Assembly (NCBI RefSeq): GCF_900207585.1 | Contig: NZ_OAOP01000005.1 | Location: forward strand, 62,001-126,000 | DNA: 64,000 nucleotides | Source of the DNA: Bacillus oleivorans | GTDB taxonomy: Bacteria > Bacillota > Bacilli > Bacillales > JC228 | Reading direction: 5' to 3' | Part shown: positions 36,726 through 45,440 of the stretch, piece after piece | Position numbering within the stretch: the stretch's first letter is position 1 | Layout of the letters: each line of letters starts with the position of its first letter | The notes under the pieces: model-generated | What the model was told of the DNA's origin: nothing | Seen by the model: the letters and a program-made list of their open reading frames with translations, nothing else | Database searches by the model: none | Position numbers and translations under genes: made by a program

Positions 36726-37580
36726 ATGGAAAAAGTATTGTGGAATGGAAAAATTGTAAATAAAGACGATGTTCGAATCAGTATAGATGATCGTGCATTT
36801 CATTTTGGTGACGGTGTATACGAAGTAGTTCGGGTTTACGATGGTGAACTATACTTAGCGGAAGGCCATATGAAACGACTTTATGACAGTGCCCGAAAAA
36901 TCGGGATCCAGCTTGAATTAGCTCCAGATGAAATTCTGGCGAGTCTTGTTGAATTAAAAGAGGCAACAGATCTGATCGATGGTACGATTTATGTCCAGGT
37001 TTCCAGAGGTGAGTGGCCTCGGAACCACGCCTTTCCTGATAAGGCTGTTGTTCCCCAAATGGTTGGATTTACGAAAGAAGCGAAGAGACCGCTTGAGCAA
37101 ATGAAGTCAGGGGTAAAAGCGACTATTATTGAGGATACTCGCTGGCTCCACTGTGACATCAAGAGCATTAGTTTGCTTGGAAATGTGCTAGCTAAACAAA
37201 AAGCGGTAGAGGCTGGATGCTTTGAATCAATCCAGCACCGTAATGGTGTTGTAACAGAGGGAAGCTCGACTAATGTGTTCATCGTAAAAGGCGGCACTGT
37301 ATACACTCACCCCGCCGATCATCTTATTTTAAACGGAATTACACGGCAGCGAATTATTGAATTAGGCCGTCAAGAAGGTTTAGATATACAGGAAGTGGCA
37401 TTTACAACGGATGAGCTATTACAGGCAGACGAGGTGTTTGTTGCAGGAACTACTGTAGAAGTTATGCCAGTGATTCAAGTGGATGATAAGAAATACTCCG
37501 ATCAGCCTGGTCCGATTACTTTGAAGCTGCAAAGCTTATTATTTGAAGATATTGCCAAGCTTGCAAGCATTAAAAGCTAA
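36726..37580 (+). CDS. dat: D-amino acid aminotransferase
   Basis: 284 residues, fold type IV PLP enzyme. IDDRAFHFGDGVYEVVRVYDGELY, the region SRGEWPRNHAFP (Arg/His of D-alanine transaminases) and the lysine in CDIKSISLLGNVLAKQKA that holds PLP point to D-amino acid transaminase rather than BCAA transaminase. It supplies D-glutamate or D-alanine for the cell wall. ATG 36726 is chosen over 36711 because GGGGGAAG lies just before it. It follows pepV at 14 bp. Confidence 0.92.
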   Translation: MEKVLWNGKIVNKDDVRISIDDRAFHFGDGVYEVVRVYDGELYLAEGHMKRLYDSARKIGIQLELAPDEILASLVELKEATDLIDGTIYVQVSRGEWPRNHAFPDKAVVPQMVGFTKEAKRPLEQMKSGVKATIIEDTRWLHCDIKSISLLGNVLAKQKAVEAGCFESIQHRNGVVTEGSSTNVFIVKGGTVYTHPADHLILNGITRQRIIELGRQEGLDIQEVAFTTDELLQADEVFVAGTTVEVMPVIQVDDKKYSDQPGPITLKLQSLLFEDIAKLASIKS

Positions 37581-37584
37581 TGAG

Positions 37585-37635
37585 AAAGAGGTTTTCTTGA
37601 AGGGGCAGACCCTTATAAGAGAACCTCTTTTTTTG
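37585..37635. terminator. Bidirectional terminator between dat and the ytkP-like gene
   Basis: AAAGAGGTTTTCTT pairs with AAGAGAACCTCTTT across a loop holding GGGGCAGACCC, followed by TTTTTT. Confidence 0.75.
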
Positions 37636-37636
37636 A

Positions 37637-38587
37637 CTAATCTTTAAACGCAAATAAATCGCTGGATAGGTATCGTTCACCGGTATCAGGTGCTATACAA
37701 ATCACAACCTCATTTGGCGTTAACGTCTTTGCTACTTCAATCGCAGCATAGCAAGAGGCCCCTGCAGACGGGCCAACGAGGATCCCTTCTTTTTGCGCAA
37801 GCCTTCTTGCTATTTCATAAGCATCGACATCTTGAATTTGGTGAATTTGATCATAGACCGTTTGGTTTAATATTGGCGGGATAAATCCTGGACTCGTACC
37901 AACAAGCTTGTGTTTGCCAGGTTTTCCGCCTGATAATACTGGTGAACCAGCTGGTTCCACTACATGAACCTTTAATTCAGGAAAATGTTCCTTTAAGACT
38001 TCGCCAGTTCCAGTAATGGTGCCTCCTGTTCCTGAAGTCGCGACGAAGGCTGATAAAGGCTTGCCAAGCTGTTTCATTGCCTCGACAATCTCTAAGGCTG
38101 TTGAGTGCCGATGGGCTTCAGGGTTTGCATCGTTTTCAAATTGCATCGGGATATAGCTGTTTGGAATCTCCTTGGCAAGCTCTTCTGCCTTTTTAATGGC
38201 GCCGGGCATTCTTTCATCCGCAGGGGTAAGCACGACTTTGGCTCCATATGCTTTTAAAAGATTAATCCTTTCCTTTGTGGCGCTATCAGGCATTACAAGA
38301 ATTGCGCTATATCCTCTTGCGGCTGCATTCATCGCTAGGCCGATTCCAGTATTTCCGCTAGTTGGCTCAATGATGGTAGCTCCTGGTTTTAATAATCCGG
38401 ATTGCTCGGCTTGTTTAATCATTTCGAAGGCAGCCCGGTCTTTTACACTTCGGCTTGGGTTAAAGTATTCAAGCTTTACATATACTAGTGCTCCATTTGG
38501 AGGATTGATTTTATTTAATTTTACCAATGGGGTATCACCGATTAAATCTGCGACATTTTCTACAAATTTCATGTTGCTATCTATCAT
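37637..38587 (-). CDS. ytkP: Cysteine synthase-family PLP enzyme (YtkP-like)
   Basis: About 316 residues. The PLP lysine lies in SVKDRAA, the phosphate loop is TSGTGGTITG, and PTSGNTGIGLA is the substrate Asn loop of O-acetylserine sulfhydrylases. It has no CBS domains. B. subtilis YtkP, a CysK paralogue by pepV/dat, is the natural counterpart; activity as a cysteine synthase is likely but not certain. The start is unclear: AGAGAGG abuts ATG 38587 and lies 15 bases before ATG 38572. Confidence 0.85.
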   Translation of the reverse strand: MIDSNMKFVENVADLIGDTPLVKLNKINPPNGALVYVKLEYFNPSRSVKDRAAFEMIKQAEQSGLLKPGATIIEPTSGNTGIGLAMNAAARGYSAILVMPDSATKERINLLKAYGAKVVLTPADERMPGAIKKAEELAKEIPNSYIPMQFENDANPEAHRHSTALEIVEAMKQLGKPLSAFVATSGTGGTITGTGEVLKEHFPELKVHVVEPAGSPVLSGGKPGKHKLVGTSPGFIPPILNQTVYDQIHQIQDVDAYEIARRLAQKEGILVGPSAGASCYAAIEVAKTLTPNEVVICIAPDTGERYLSSDLFAFKD

Positions 38588-38758
38588 CCTCTCTTAATCG
38601 ACTCAGGTACAATTATTCTCAGCCAGTTCTTCTTTCTATTCACTTTTTATCTTACCTAATTGAAAGGAATTGAAGCAAATGGTTAGACTATCTTTAGAAA
38701 AGTGTCTTTTAAACTGACATCACCACTGATAAAATTAAGGAACTGGAAGTGAAGCTAT

Positions 38759-39310
38759 ATGTCTCATCATTATTTTTTTGCGGTACCACTCCCGCCCCGA
38801 ACAAAAAAGGTTATAAAAGAAAAGTGTGATCAATTATCGAACATCCTCCCCTTTCATAAATGGGTCCATATCGAGGATTATCACATCACATTAGCCTTTT
38901 TAGGCGGAATTGAGCTTGCTAAAGTCGAGCAGGCTATTCTGGAGATGTCATCTCCCTTACAGAAGCTTACTCCCTTTTCTTTATCGCTTCATTCTTTTGG
39001 TACGTTTGGGAAGCCTTCACAGCCGAGAATTTTTTGGGTTGGTATTGAAAAAAATCAATTTCTTCACCAAACGCGATCGATTGTGTTTGAAAGCTGTGAA
39101 AAGGTTGGATTTCAATTAGAAACAAGGCCGTTTTCACCGCATATTACAGTAGCTCGAAAGTGGAGGGGCACGGAAAATTTTGATTCACATCTTTTAAAAG
39201 AGGCTGAACTATCCGATAATTTTATTGTAGATAGAGTTGTTTTGTATCAGACTCATTTAGATCGCATACCCAAATATGAAGTAATCGAGACGATTACATT
39301 TAATAAGTAA
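38759..39310 (+). CDS. thpR: RNA 2',3'-cyclic phosphodiesterase / 2H phosphoesterase
   Basis: 183 residues. Two HxT motifs, HITLAFLGGIEL (about 42) and HITVARKW (about 127), define the LigT/2H fold. It hydrolyses 2',3'-cyclic phosphates on RNA and can ligate 2'-5' ends in vitro. B. subtilis YtlP is in the same place. GGAAGTGAAG precedes ATG 38759. It is followed after 24 bp by ytlQ. Confidence 0.9.
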   Translation: MSHHYFFAVPLPPRTKKVIKEKCDQLSNILPFHKWVHIEDYHITLAFLGGIELAKVEQAILEMSSPLQKLTPFSLSLHSFGTFGKPSQPRIFWVGIEKNQFLHQTRSIVFESCEKVGFQLETRPFSPHITVARKWRGTENFDSHLLKEAELSDNFIVDRVVLYQTHLDRIPKYEVIETITFNK

Positions 39311-39334
39311 ATTGTCATACAAGGGGGAGGAAAC

Positions 39335-40288
39335 ATGGCTCAGCTTATCAAACTTTACGACTATATTTCTCGATATGAGCAGGATGTATACAGCTATCCC
39401 TCCCGTTTCATTCGTTTGAAAAAAAAGCAGTGGGAACGTTTGTTGAACCGCTGGAAGAATGAGGAGCTTCTTCCGCAAAGTGAACAGGCAGGAGGTGTTC
39501 CTGAAAAGCGGAAAGCAAGACATATTATTTCAAAGCTAACATTCAGGTTTGGAAGAAAAAAAGAAAAAGCGACGATTAGGGGAACCGGACTTGAGTGGAA
39601 TATACATGGTGAAGAAGAGGCTGCTTTGGATCCGTATCAAAATTCGCTAATCCAGCATGTACAAAATGAAGAAGAACTAAAACAGTATTTTTTAGACCAT
39701 CTTTTTCGGCTCCAAATTAAGTGGGCAAGCTCGACGCTGACGAGCCAATCGTTTCCAGATATAAAGTTTTCAACTGATGGAAATCTAAAATATTTACTGC
39801 AGCGATTTCCCGACCATTGTCTTGTACTCTATCAGCCTATTTTTCTTTTAAAAAAAGCACCGTTTGAAAGTGACACGCTTATCATTACTCCTACAGCGAT
39901 TTGGTGCATTTCCTTTTTGGAAGAGGAAGAAAATGCTGTTTTTGTTGGGACAAAAGAACACTTTTGGGTTAAAAAGGGAGCCGACAAGGAGAAAAAAATA
40001 CTCAATCCGCTTGTAGGACTTGACCGAACAGAAAAGGTGATAAAGGATCTTCTTGCGAAACAAGGAAGTTTGTTCCCGATTAAAAAAGCGGTTATATGCA
40101 GGAATGGATATATTGATTATCCATCTGCACCGTTCGGAGTGGAATTACTCGAAAAAAGAAATTACACGGATTGGTTTGAAAAAATGAGAAGTGAAAGAGC
40201 TCCGATTAAATCTGAGCAGCTCAAGGCTGCTAAAGTTCTGCTGGACACTGTCCAATCGATATACTCAGATCGGGTGGAATGGAATTGA
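39335..40288 (+). CDS. ytlQ: YtlQ-like NERD-related protein
   Basis: 317 residues. The middle part (about 175-260) has the NERD-like pattern FESDTLIITPTAIWCISFLEEEEN...LNPLVGLDRTEKVIKDLL, with the Asp of ESDTL and the later hydrophobic strand, but the usual Glu-x-Lys of an active nuclease site is not clear (CISFLEEEE instead). The N-terminal half is basic and of no recognised type. GGGGGAGG precedes ATG 39335. It sits in the ytlP-ytlQ-ytlR row as in B. subtilis. Function unknown. Confidence 0.72.
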   Translation: MAQLIKLYDYISRYEQDVYSYPSRFIRLKKKQWERLLNRWKNEELLPQSEQAGGVPEKRKARHIISKLTFRFGRKKEKATIRGTGLEWNIHGEEEAALDPYQNSLIQHVQNEEELKQYFLDHLFRLQIKWASSTLTSQSFPDIKFSTDGNLKYLLQRFPDHCLVLYQPIFLLKKAPFESDTLIITPTAIWCISFLEEEENAVFVGTKEHFWVKKGADKEKKILNPLVGLDRTEKVIKDLLAKQGSLFPIKKAVICRNGYIDYPSAPFGVELLEKRNYTDWFEKMRSERAPIKSEQLKAAKVLLDTVQSIYSDRVEWN

Positions 40289-41214
40289 AAATGGGGAATC
40301 ATTTTGTCTTTATCCTTAATCCTAATGCAAAAAACGGACAAAGTCTTGCCGTATGGAAAAAAGTTGAATCCGAATTGCGCGAAAAAGGAGTTCTATATGA
40401 GGTTTATCAAACTGCAGCACCACTCCATGCGACAAAAATTGTGGAGTCTGTTTTAGAACAACCTGATTTCAATGGTATTATCGTAGCAGTAGGCGGAGAC
40501 GGTACAATTCATGAAGTCATAAATGGGATTGAATCAGTTCGTCAGCCTGTGACTTGTTTGCCAGTTGGCAGCGGCAGCGATTTTGCCAGGGGATTTCATA
40601 TTCCCCGAAAAGGAAAGCATTTCTGCAAATGGCTGACTGAGTCAAGATTTTCCTTAGAAGCTATTGATCTGGGGATTTTTCAAATTGATACAAGTTCAGG
40701 GAAATTTGTTAATAATATAGGCACAGGCTTTGATGCTGTTGTTGCCGGAAGTGTCAATCAATCGAGAGTCAAGAAATGGTTCAATAAATGGAAAATCGGA
40801 AAACTGGTGTATGTTTATTTTTTAATCAAGCATTTATTTACATTTAAGCCAACTAGTGCCTATATAACGGTAGATGGACAAATCTTTTCATTTGATAAAG
40901 TTTGGTTCCTGACAGTTTCAAATCACCCTTATTTTGGCGGAGGAATGAAAATTTCACCTGCTTCTAATCCTAAAGATGGTGTGCTTGAAATGACGATTGT
41001 TCATGATCTCACGCGCTGGAAGTTATTATTCCTGTTTATTACCGTTTTTTGGGGGGGACATACGAAATTAAAAGAAGTGACTTTACTAAAGGGAAATGAT
41101 TTTTACATTGAAACGACAGAACCCCAGCCGATTCATGCTGATGGAGAAATTGTTGGGAAGGGTACTTTCCATGTTCAAATTAAAAAAGCGGGACTTAACT
41201 TATTGAAACCTTAA
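40279..41214 (+). CDS. ytlR: Diacylglycerol/lipid kinase-family protein (YtlR)
   Basis: About 307-311 residues. VAVGGDGTIHEVINGI is the GGDGT nucleotide motif of the DAGK/sphingosine kinase fold, preceded by FILNPNAKNG and followed by PVGSGSDFARG. The end (IHADGEIVGKG) carries the conserved Asp-Gly-Glu. The substrate lipid is unknown. The start is one of ATG 40279, TTG 40285 or ATG 40291; all overlap or abut the end of ytlQ (stop 40288), so translation is probably coupled. Confidence 0.87.
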   Translation: MELKMGNHFVFILNPNAKNGQSLAVWKKVESELREKGVLYEVYQTAAPLHATKIVESVLEQPDFNGIIVAVGGDGTIHEVINGIESVRQPVTCLPVGSGSDFARGFHIPRKGKHFCKWLTESRFSLEAIDLGIFQIDTSSGKFVNNIGTGFDAVVAGSVNQSRVKKWFNKWKIGKLVYVYFLIKHLFTFKPTSAYITVDGQIFSFDKVWFLTVSNHPYFGGGMKISPASNPKDGVLEMTIVHDLTRWKLLFLFITVFWGGHTKLKEVTLLKGNDFYIETTEPQPIHADGEIVGKGTFHVQIKKAGLNLLKP

Positions 41215-41223
41215 AAGGGGCAC

Positions 41224-41251
41224 TTGACTTGAAAAAGGTAACGGTTATACA
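41224..41251 (+). promoter_or_regulatory. Candidate SigA-type promoter for ytmP
   Basis: TTGACT (41224-41229), a 16-bp spacer, TATACA (41246-41251), about 110 bp before ytmP. Confidence 0.5.
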
Positions 41252-41361
41252 ATCAAAAAGACTGTCTTTACCATTCAATCTTCATACATAAAAAAGAAAC
41301 GTTTTTAGCTGTTGAAATTGAAGGTCAAGAAACACCTTTGAACAAACGTAGGTGAACAGAA

Positions 41362-42138
41362 TTGGAATATTTATTTGATCAAAATTGGGAAATAGAGCCT
41401 GCCGGCGGTGCGACCGGAGAGGCCTTTTTTGCTCATAGCAAGGAGCAGAAGCTTTTCTTAAAAAGAAATTCTTCACCGTTTTTAGCAGTTTTATCGGCTG
41501 AAGGAATTGTCCCTAAGCTCGTATGGACAAAAAGACTTGAAAATGGAGATGTCATTACTGCTCAACATTGGATTCATGGCCGGGTACTTGAAGCAGCAGA
41601 TATGAAAAATGAAGAAGTTGCAAAGCTTTTGCGAAAAATCCATCGATCAAAAGCCTTATTAAATATGCTAAAAAGATTGGGAAAAGCACCGCTTAATCCA
41701 GAGAAGATGCTGATGGAATTGTCCTTTAGATTAAGCCCAGATCTTCAGGCTTCTCCAATCGTTCAGGAATCCTTGGCTTATTTAAAAACAGAAGTAAAGT
41801 ATATTTCCCATTCCGAATATGTCGTGTGCCATTCAGATGTTAATCATCATAATTGGATGCTTTCTGCCGAAAATGAGCTCTATCTGATAGATTGGGACGG
41901 GGCGTTAATCGGAGATCCAGCGATCGACTTAGGCTCACTACTTTATTGGTATATACCTGAAGCGAAGTGGGGAGAATGGCTTGAGCAATATGGAATAGCT
42001 TTAACAGACCATTTAAAGCTAAGAATGAAATGGTATGTCATTGCTCAAACCCTTCATACTATTCAGTGGTTAAAAAATAAGAAAAATTTAGATGAAGCGG
42101 ATTATTGGCTTCGTTATTTGAATGCAGTTCTTAGTTAA
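41362..42138 (+). CDS. ytmP: Aminoglycoside/choline kinase-like phosphotransferase (YtmP)
   Basis: 258 residues of the APH fold. YVVCHSDVNHHNWML holds the catalytic HxDxxxxN motif, and ELYLIDWDGALIGDPAIDLGSLLYW the metal-binding IDWE/D motif. An early lysine region FLKRNSSPFL matches the ATP-binding strand. It is a choline/thiamine-kinase-like enzyme; its substrate is unknown. The start is TTG 41362 with AGGTGAACAG before it. B. subtilis ytmP occupies the same position upstream of trmB. Confidence 0.85.
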   Translation: MEYLFDQNWEIEPAGGATGEAFFAHSKEQKLFLKRNSSPFLAVLSAEGIVPKLVWTKRLENGDVITAQHWIHGRVLEAADMKNEEVAKLLRKIHRSKALLNMLKRLGKAPLNPEKMLMELSFRLSPDLQASPIVQESLAYLKTEVKYISHSEYVVCHSDVNHHNWMLSAENELYLIDWDGALIGDPAIDLGSLLYWYIPEAKWGEWLEQYGIALTDHLKLRMKWYVIAQTLHTIQWLKNKKNLDEADYWLRYLNAVLS

Positions 42139-42162
42139 AAAATTTATTTTTTCTGGCACTTA

Positions 42163-42441
42163 TTAATATAATTCATTCATTTCTTCCACCCACTGAGTCA
42201 GCTTGGGCTGATAGGTGGTAATATGACTGTCCAGATTCGAAGACTGAATTCCTTCCTGACTATAATTATAAATTTCTTCGAGAAGGGCGATGACATTTCC
42301 ATCCAGGTTGTGCTGGGCCATTAAAGATTTAACTAAGCGTTCCACCTGTTCACATTCTGTAACAGAACCGCAGCAATCTGCTGTGTGGTTTGATAATATA
42401 TCTTTTAGCAAGTTGATTTGATCTAGTCTGTTTAGTGGCAT
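42163..42441 (-). CDS. ytzH: YtzH-like protein
   Basis: 92 residues. It starts MPLNRLDQINLLKDILSNHTADCCGSVTECEQVERLVKSL, mainly helical with a paired Cys-Cys and a further Cys. Matches YtzH in size and position between ytmP and trmB. Function unknown. Its start faces the large 52-bp array. Confidence 0.78.
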   Translation of the reverse strand: MPLNRLDQINLLKDILSNHTADCCGSVTECEQVERLVKSLMAQHNLDGNVIALLEEIYNYSQEGIQSSNLDSHITTYQPKLTQWVEEMNELY

Positions 42442-42625
42442 ACTAAGGACATTCCTTCCTTTTAGGATTCACATATAGATTGTGAATTCTTTTTTATTTT
42501 ATACTTGGGTGATTGATTGTCAGTAATGGAGGTAGACCCGACTCAGCGAAGTATAACTGTTCCTTAGCGATCGTTTTACGCATCTCGGCTTGACGCTAGC
42601 TAAGTTTTAGAGCAGGTTAATTTTG

Positions 42626-43270
42626 GTTCATGTATAGTGAATCTGCATGGACATTTTTTCAGGAAACGCTAGGGAAGGTCTTTTACGGGTTCTTAAGGAC
42701 ATTTATTAGGAAAGGACTTATAAAAAGTCCTTGATAAGTGATCTCAAGGACATTTTTAAGGGGGAAAGCTAGGGAAATGTCCTTTATACGGGTTTTCAAG
42801 GACATTTTACAGGGGGAAAGCTAGGGAAATATCCTTTATACGGGTTATCAAGGACATTTTTCAGGGGGGAAGCTAGGGAAATGTCCTTTATACGGGTTAT
42901 CAAGGACATTTTACAGGGGGAAAGCTAGGGAAATGTCCTTTATACGGGTTATCAAGGACATTTTACAGGGGGAAGCTAGGGAAATGTCCTTTATACGGGT
43001 TATCAAGGACATTTTACAGGGGGAAAGCTAGGGAAATGCCCTTTATACTGGTTATCAAGGACATTTTACAGGGGGAAAGCTAGGGAAATGTCCTTTATAC
43101 GGGTTATCAAGGACATTTTACAGGGGGAAAGCTAGGGAAATGTCCTTTATGCGAGATCTCAAGGACATTTTACAGGGGGAAAGCTAGGGAAATGTCCTTT
43201 ATACGAGATCTCAAGGACATTTTTCTCAGAAAAAGCTTGTAAAGTGTCCTTTATAATAAGAACTATTCCA
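42626..43270. repeat. 52-bp-period hairpin array, locus D (13 units)
   Basis: Units start at 42626, 42678, 42727, 42779, 42831, 42883, 42935, 42986, 43038, 43090, 43142, 43194 and 43246; ten of the twelve steps are exactly 52 bp. Each unit has a 25-nt inverted repeat (TGTCCTT...AAGGACA, 13-nt loop such as TATACGGGTTATC) and a 27-bp linker (ATTTTACAGGGGG then AAAGCTAGGGAAAT). The central units are nearly identical; those at both edges are diverged, and the last lacks its 3' arm. It lies between the divergent ytzH and trmB. No open frame of coding quality runs through it. Confidence 0.9.
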
Positions 43271-43300
43271 ATACTTACAGTGACTTTAGAGGTGATATAG

Positions 43301-43954
43301 ATGAGAATGAGAAACAAGCCATGGGCAAAGGAAAAAATGATGGAGTATCCTCAATATGTAATTCAAAATCCAGAAGAACATCGAGGGAAATGGAAAGAAC
43401 TTTTTGAGAAGGAAGCGCCCTTGCATATTGAAATCGGAACTGGGAAAGGGCGGTTTATTACAGAAATGGCAAAAGCCCATCCGGATACGAATTTTATTGG
43501 CATCGAGCTTTCAGATAACGTTTTGGTTTCCGCCTTGGACCGATTAATTGAGGCTGAAGTCCCTAATTTAAAGCTTTTAAATGTTAATGCGAAAAATCTC
43601 CCTCAATATTTTGAAGAAGGGGAAGTTGACAGGATCTATTTAAATTTTTCTGATCCGTGGCCAAAGACGCGGCACGAAAAACGCAGGTTAACCTATAAAG
43701 ATTTCCTTGCACTTTATGAATCGATTTTAAAACCAAATGGAGAAATTCATTTTAAAACAGATAACCAGGGTCTTTTTGAGTATTCATTAGTTAGCTTTTC
43801 CCATTATGGTTTACTCTTGAATTATGTGAGCCTCGATCTTCATAATAGCGGTATGGAAGGCAATATTATGACTGAATATGAAGAAAAATTTTCGAACAAA
43901 GGAAACCGGATTTATCGTTGTGAAGCTCAGTTTCCAGATGGGCAGAGAGCGTGA
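43301..43954 (+). CDS. trmB: tRNA (guanine-N7-)-methyltransferase
   Basis: 217 residues. [16 protein letters not shown] is the SAM-binding motif, [12 protein letters not shown] follows, and the family signature [19 protein letters not shown] is present; it ends with [19 protein letters not shown]. The enzyme makes m7G46 in tRNA. AGAGGTG precedes ATG 43301. The 52-bp array ends only about 30 bp upstream, so any promoter would lie in or beside the array. Confidence 0.96.
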   Translation: MRMRNKPWAKEKMMEYPQYVIQNPEEHRGKWKELFEKEAPLHIEIGTGKGRFITEMAKAHPDTNFIGIELSDNVLVSALDRLIEAEVPNLKLLNVNAKNLPQYFEEGEVDRIYLNFSDPWPKTRHEKRRLTYKDFLALYESILKPNGEIHFKTDNQGLFEYSLVSFSHYGLLLNYVSLDLHNSGMEGNIMTEYEEKFSNKGNRIYRCEAQFPDGQRA

Positions 43955-43982
43955 CTCTTAAATAGGGTCAGGCTCTTTTTAA
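43946..43982 (+). terminator. Terminator at the end of trmB
   Basis: AGAGCGTGACTC pairs with GGTCAGGCTCT, then TTTT. The stem begins in the last codons of trmB. Confidence 0.65.
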
Positions 43983-44082
43983 AACATGGATCTTATGAAC
44001 CCGTACTTTCCTATTTATTTCAATTTTTAAAATAATATCTTCAATGGTAAAATGGTGAAAAGGGGAAAGAGAGGGAGAATCT

Positions 44083-44940
44083 ATGGAGAAATTACAATTC
44101 GGTTCGTATTCACTGACATGGTTAAATGGCGGCGTTACCAATATGGATGGCGGCGCTATGTTCGGTGTTGTTCCAAAACCATTATGGTCGAAAAAATATA
44201 AAGTCAATGAAAAAAACCAAATCGAGCTTCGGACAGATCCTATTCTCGTTCAGGATGGGAAGCAAAATATTCTGATTGAAGCCGGGATTGGCAATGGGAG
44301 ATTTTCCGAAAAACAACTGCGAAATTATGGGATTACCGAAGAATCCTCAATTGATCAATCATTAGCTCAGTTAGGACTTACAAAAAAAGATATTGATAAA
44401 GTTGTCATGACGCATATGCATTTTGATCATGCTACGGGATTAACTGATATTGAAGATGGCAAGTACATTTCTGCATTTCCGAATGCGGTTATTTATACCT
44501 CAAAAGTCGAATGGGATGAAATGAGAAACCCTAATATTCGTTCCCGCAACACATATTGGAAGGAAAATTGGGAGGCAATCGGGCAGCAAGTGGAAACATT
44601 TGAAGGAGAGTTGGAGGTTGCTCCAGGTTTTAAAATGATCCATACAGGAGGCCATAGTGACGGTCATTCTATTCTTCTGTTGGAACAGGGTGATGAATTC
44701 ATGATTCATATGGCTGACTTAATGCCTACTCATGCACATGAAAATGTCCTGTGGGTCCTTGCTTATGATGATTATCCGATGACTTCCATTGCGAAAAAGC
44801 AAAAATATATTACATATGGGAAAGAAAAACAGGCGTGGTTTATTTTTTATCACGATTCAGATTATCGCGCTGTCCGGTTTAATCCAAGCGGGGAAATTAT
44901 TGAAAGTATTAAAAGGGACAAAGGACAGAATAAATCATAA
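44083..44940 (+). CDS. ytnP: MBL-fold hydrolase, YtnP-type quorum-quenching lactonase
   Basis: 285 residues. Metallo-beta-lactamase motif [12 protein letters not shown] (HxHxDH), later [10 protein letters not shown] and the final [11 protein letters not shown]. YtnP of B. subtilis is a lactonase reported to block signalling in Streptomyces. Whether this copy cleaves homoserine lactones is inference. ATG 44083 follows AGAGGGAG. Its last bases enter the terminator of the convergent ytzB gene. Confidence 0.88.
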   Translation: MEKLQFGSYSLTWLNGGVTNMDGGAMFGVVPKPLWSKKYKVNEKNQIELRTDPILVQDGKQNILIEAGIGNGRFSEKQLRNYGITEESSIDQSLAQLGLTKKDIDKVVMTHMHFDHATGLTDIEDGKYISAFPNAVIYTSKVEWDEMRNPNIRSRNTYWKENWEAIGQQVETFEGELEVAPGFKMIHTGGHSDGHSILLLEQGDEFMIHMADLMPTHAHENVLWVLAYDDYPMTSIAKKQKYITYGKEKQAWFIFYHDSDYRAVRFNPSGEIIESIKRDKGQNKS

Positions 44941-44978
44941 AAAAAAAATACCACTGTTTGAAACAGTGGTATCAACTA
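44938..44978 (-). terminator. Terminator of ytzB (minus strand)
   Basis: ATACCACTGTTT pairs perfectly with AAACAGTGGTAT; the T-run (nine T) follows on the minus strand only, so it acts on ytzB. Confidence 0.8.
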
Positions 44979-45287
44979 TATTACCTGAGTTTCTATTACA
45001 AGACCGGTTTTTGCGTCCGCAACGAATTCCCATTGTTCGGTATAGGTTTCAAAATTTCGAGTGATTCCACCTTTATAAACCGTATAGGTAATGGGTCCTT
45101 TAACATAACTTTGAGTTTTCATTTCAATCCACGAGCCACTAATGGGCCCTTTCTTTTTGAATTGACTTTTTACTTTATGTAGAACAGTTTCTGGCTGTTT
45201 GAACGCAGTAGCTGTGAGCGGCTTTTGCAAAAGGATAGCAGCTGCGACTCCCGTGGCTAAGCCGAAAAAGAAAGATTTTGTATTCAT
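44976..45287 (-). CDS. ytzB: PepSY-domain protein (YtzB)
   Basis: About 103 residues. N-terminal hydrophobic segment (SFFFGLATGVAAAILL) as anchor or signal, then a small PepSY-type domain ending WEFVADAKTGLVIETQVI. PepSY domains are thought to inhibit or bind peptidases; no peptidase partner is fixed here, though M42 peptidase ytoP diverges from it. ATG 45287 is chosen for GGAGGTGCAAGGC upstream. Confidence 0.82.
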   Translation of the reverse strand: MNTKSFFFGLATGVAAAILLQKPLTATAFKQPETVLHKVKSQFKKKGPISGSWIEMKTQSYVKGPITYTVYKGGITRNFETYTEQWEFVADAKTGLVIETQVI

Positions 45288-45440
45288 GCCTTGCACCTCC
45301 AATCATAGTATACCTTACTTTAATAAACACTACTAATGTCTAACATATGCCTAGTAACTATAAAAAAATTTCTGTACAATAACAGAGTACATAATGACTT
45401 AAAGCGTCCTTATTTTTTTGCGATACGGGAGGGATTTTTT

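Noticed and set aside
42626-43270. The array as a CRISPR locus
   Set aside because: The linkers are conserved between units instead of unique, the hairpin is imperfect and variable, and there are no cas genes.
44083-45287. ytnP and ytzB as a quorum-quenching unit with a partner synthase
   Set aside because: The two genes are convergent and no signal synthase or LuxR-type regulator is in the window.
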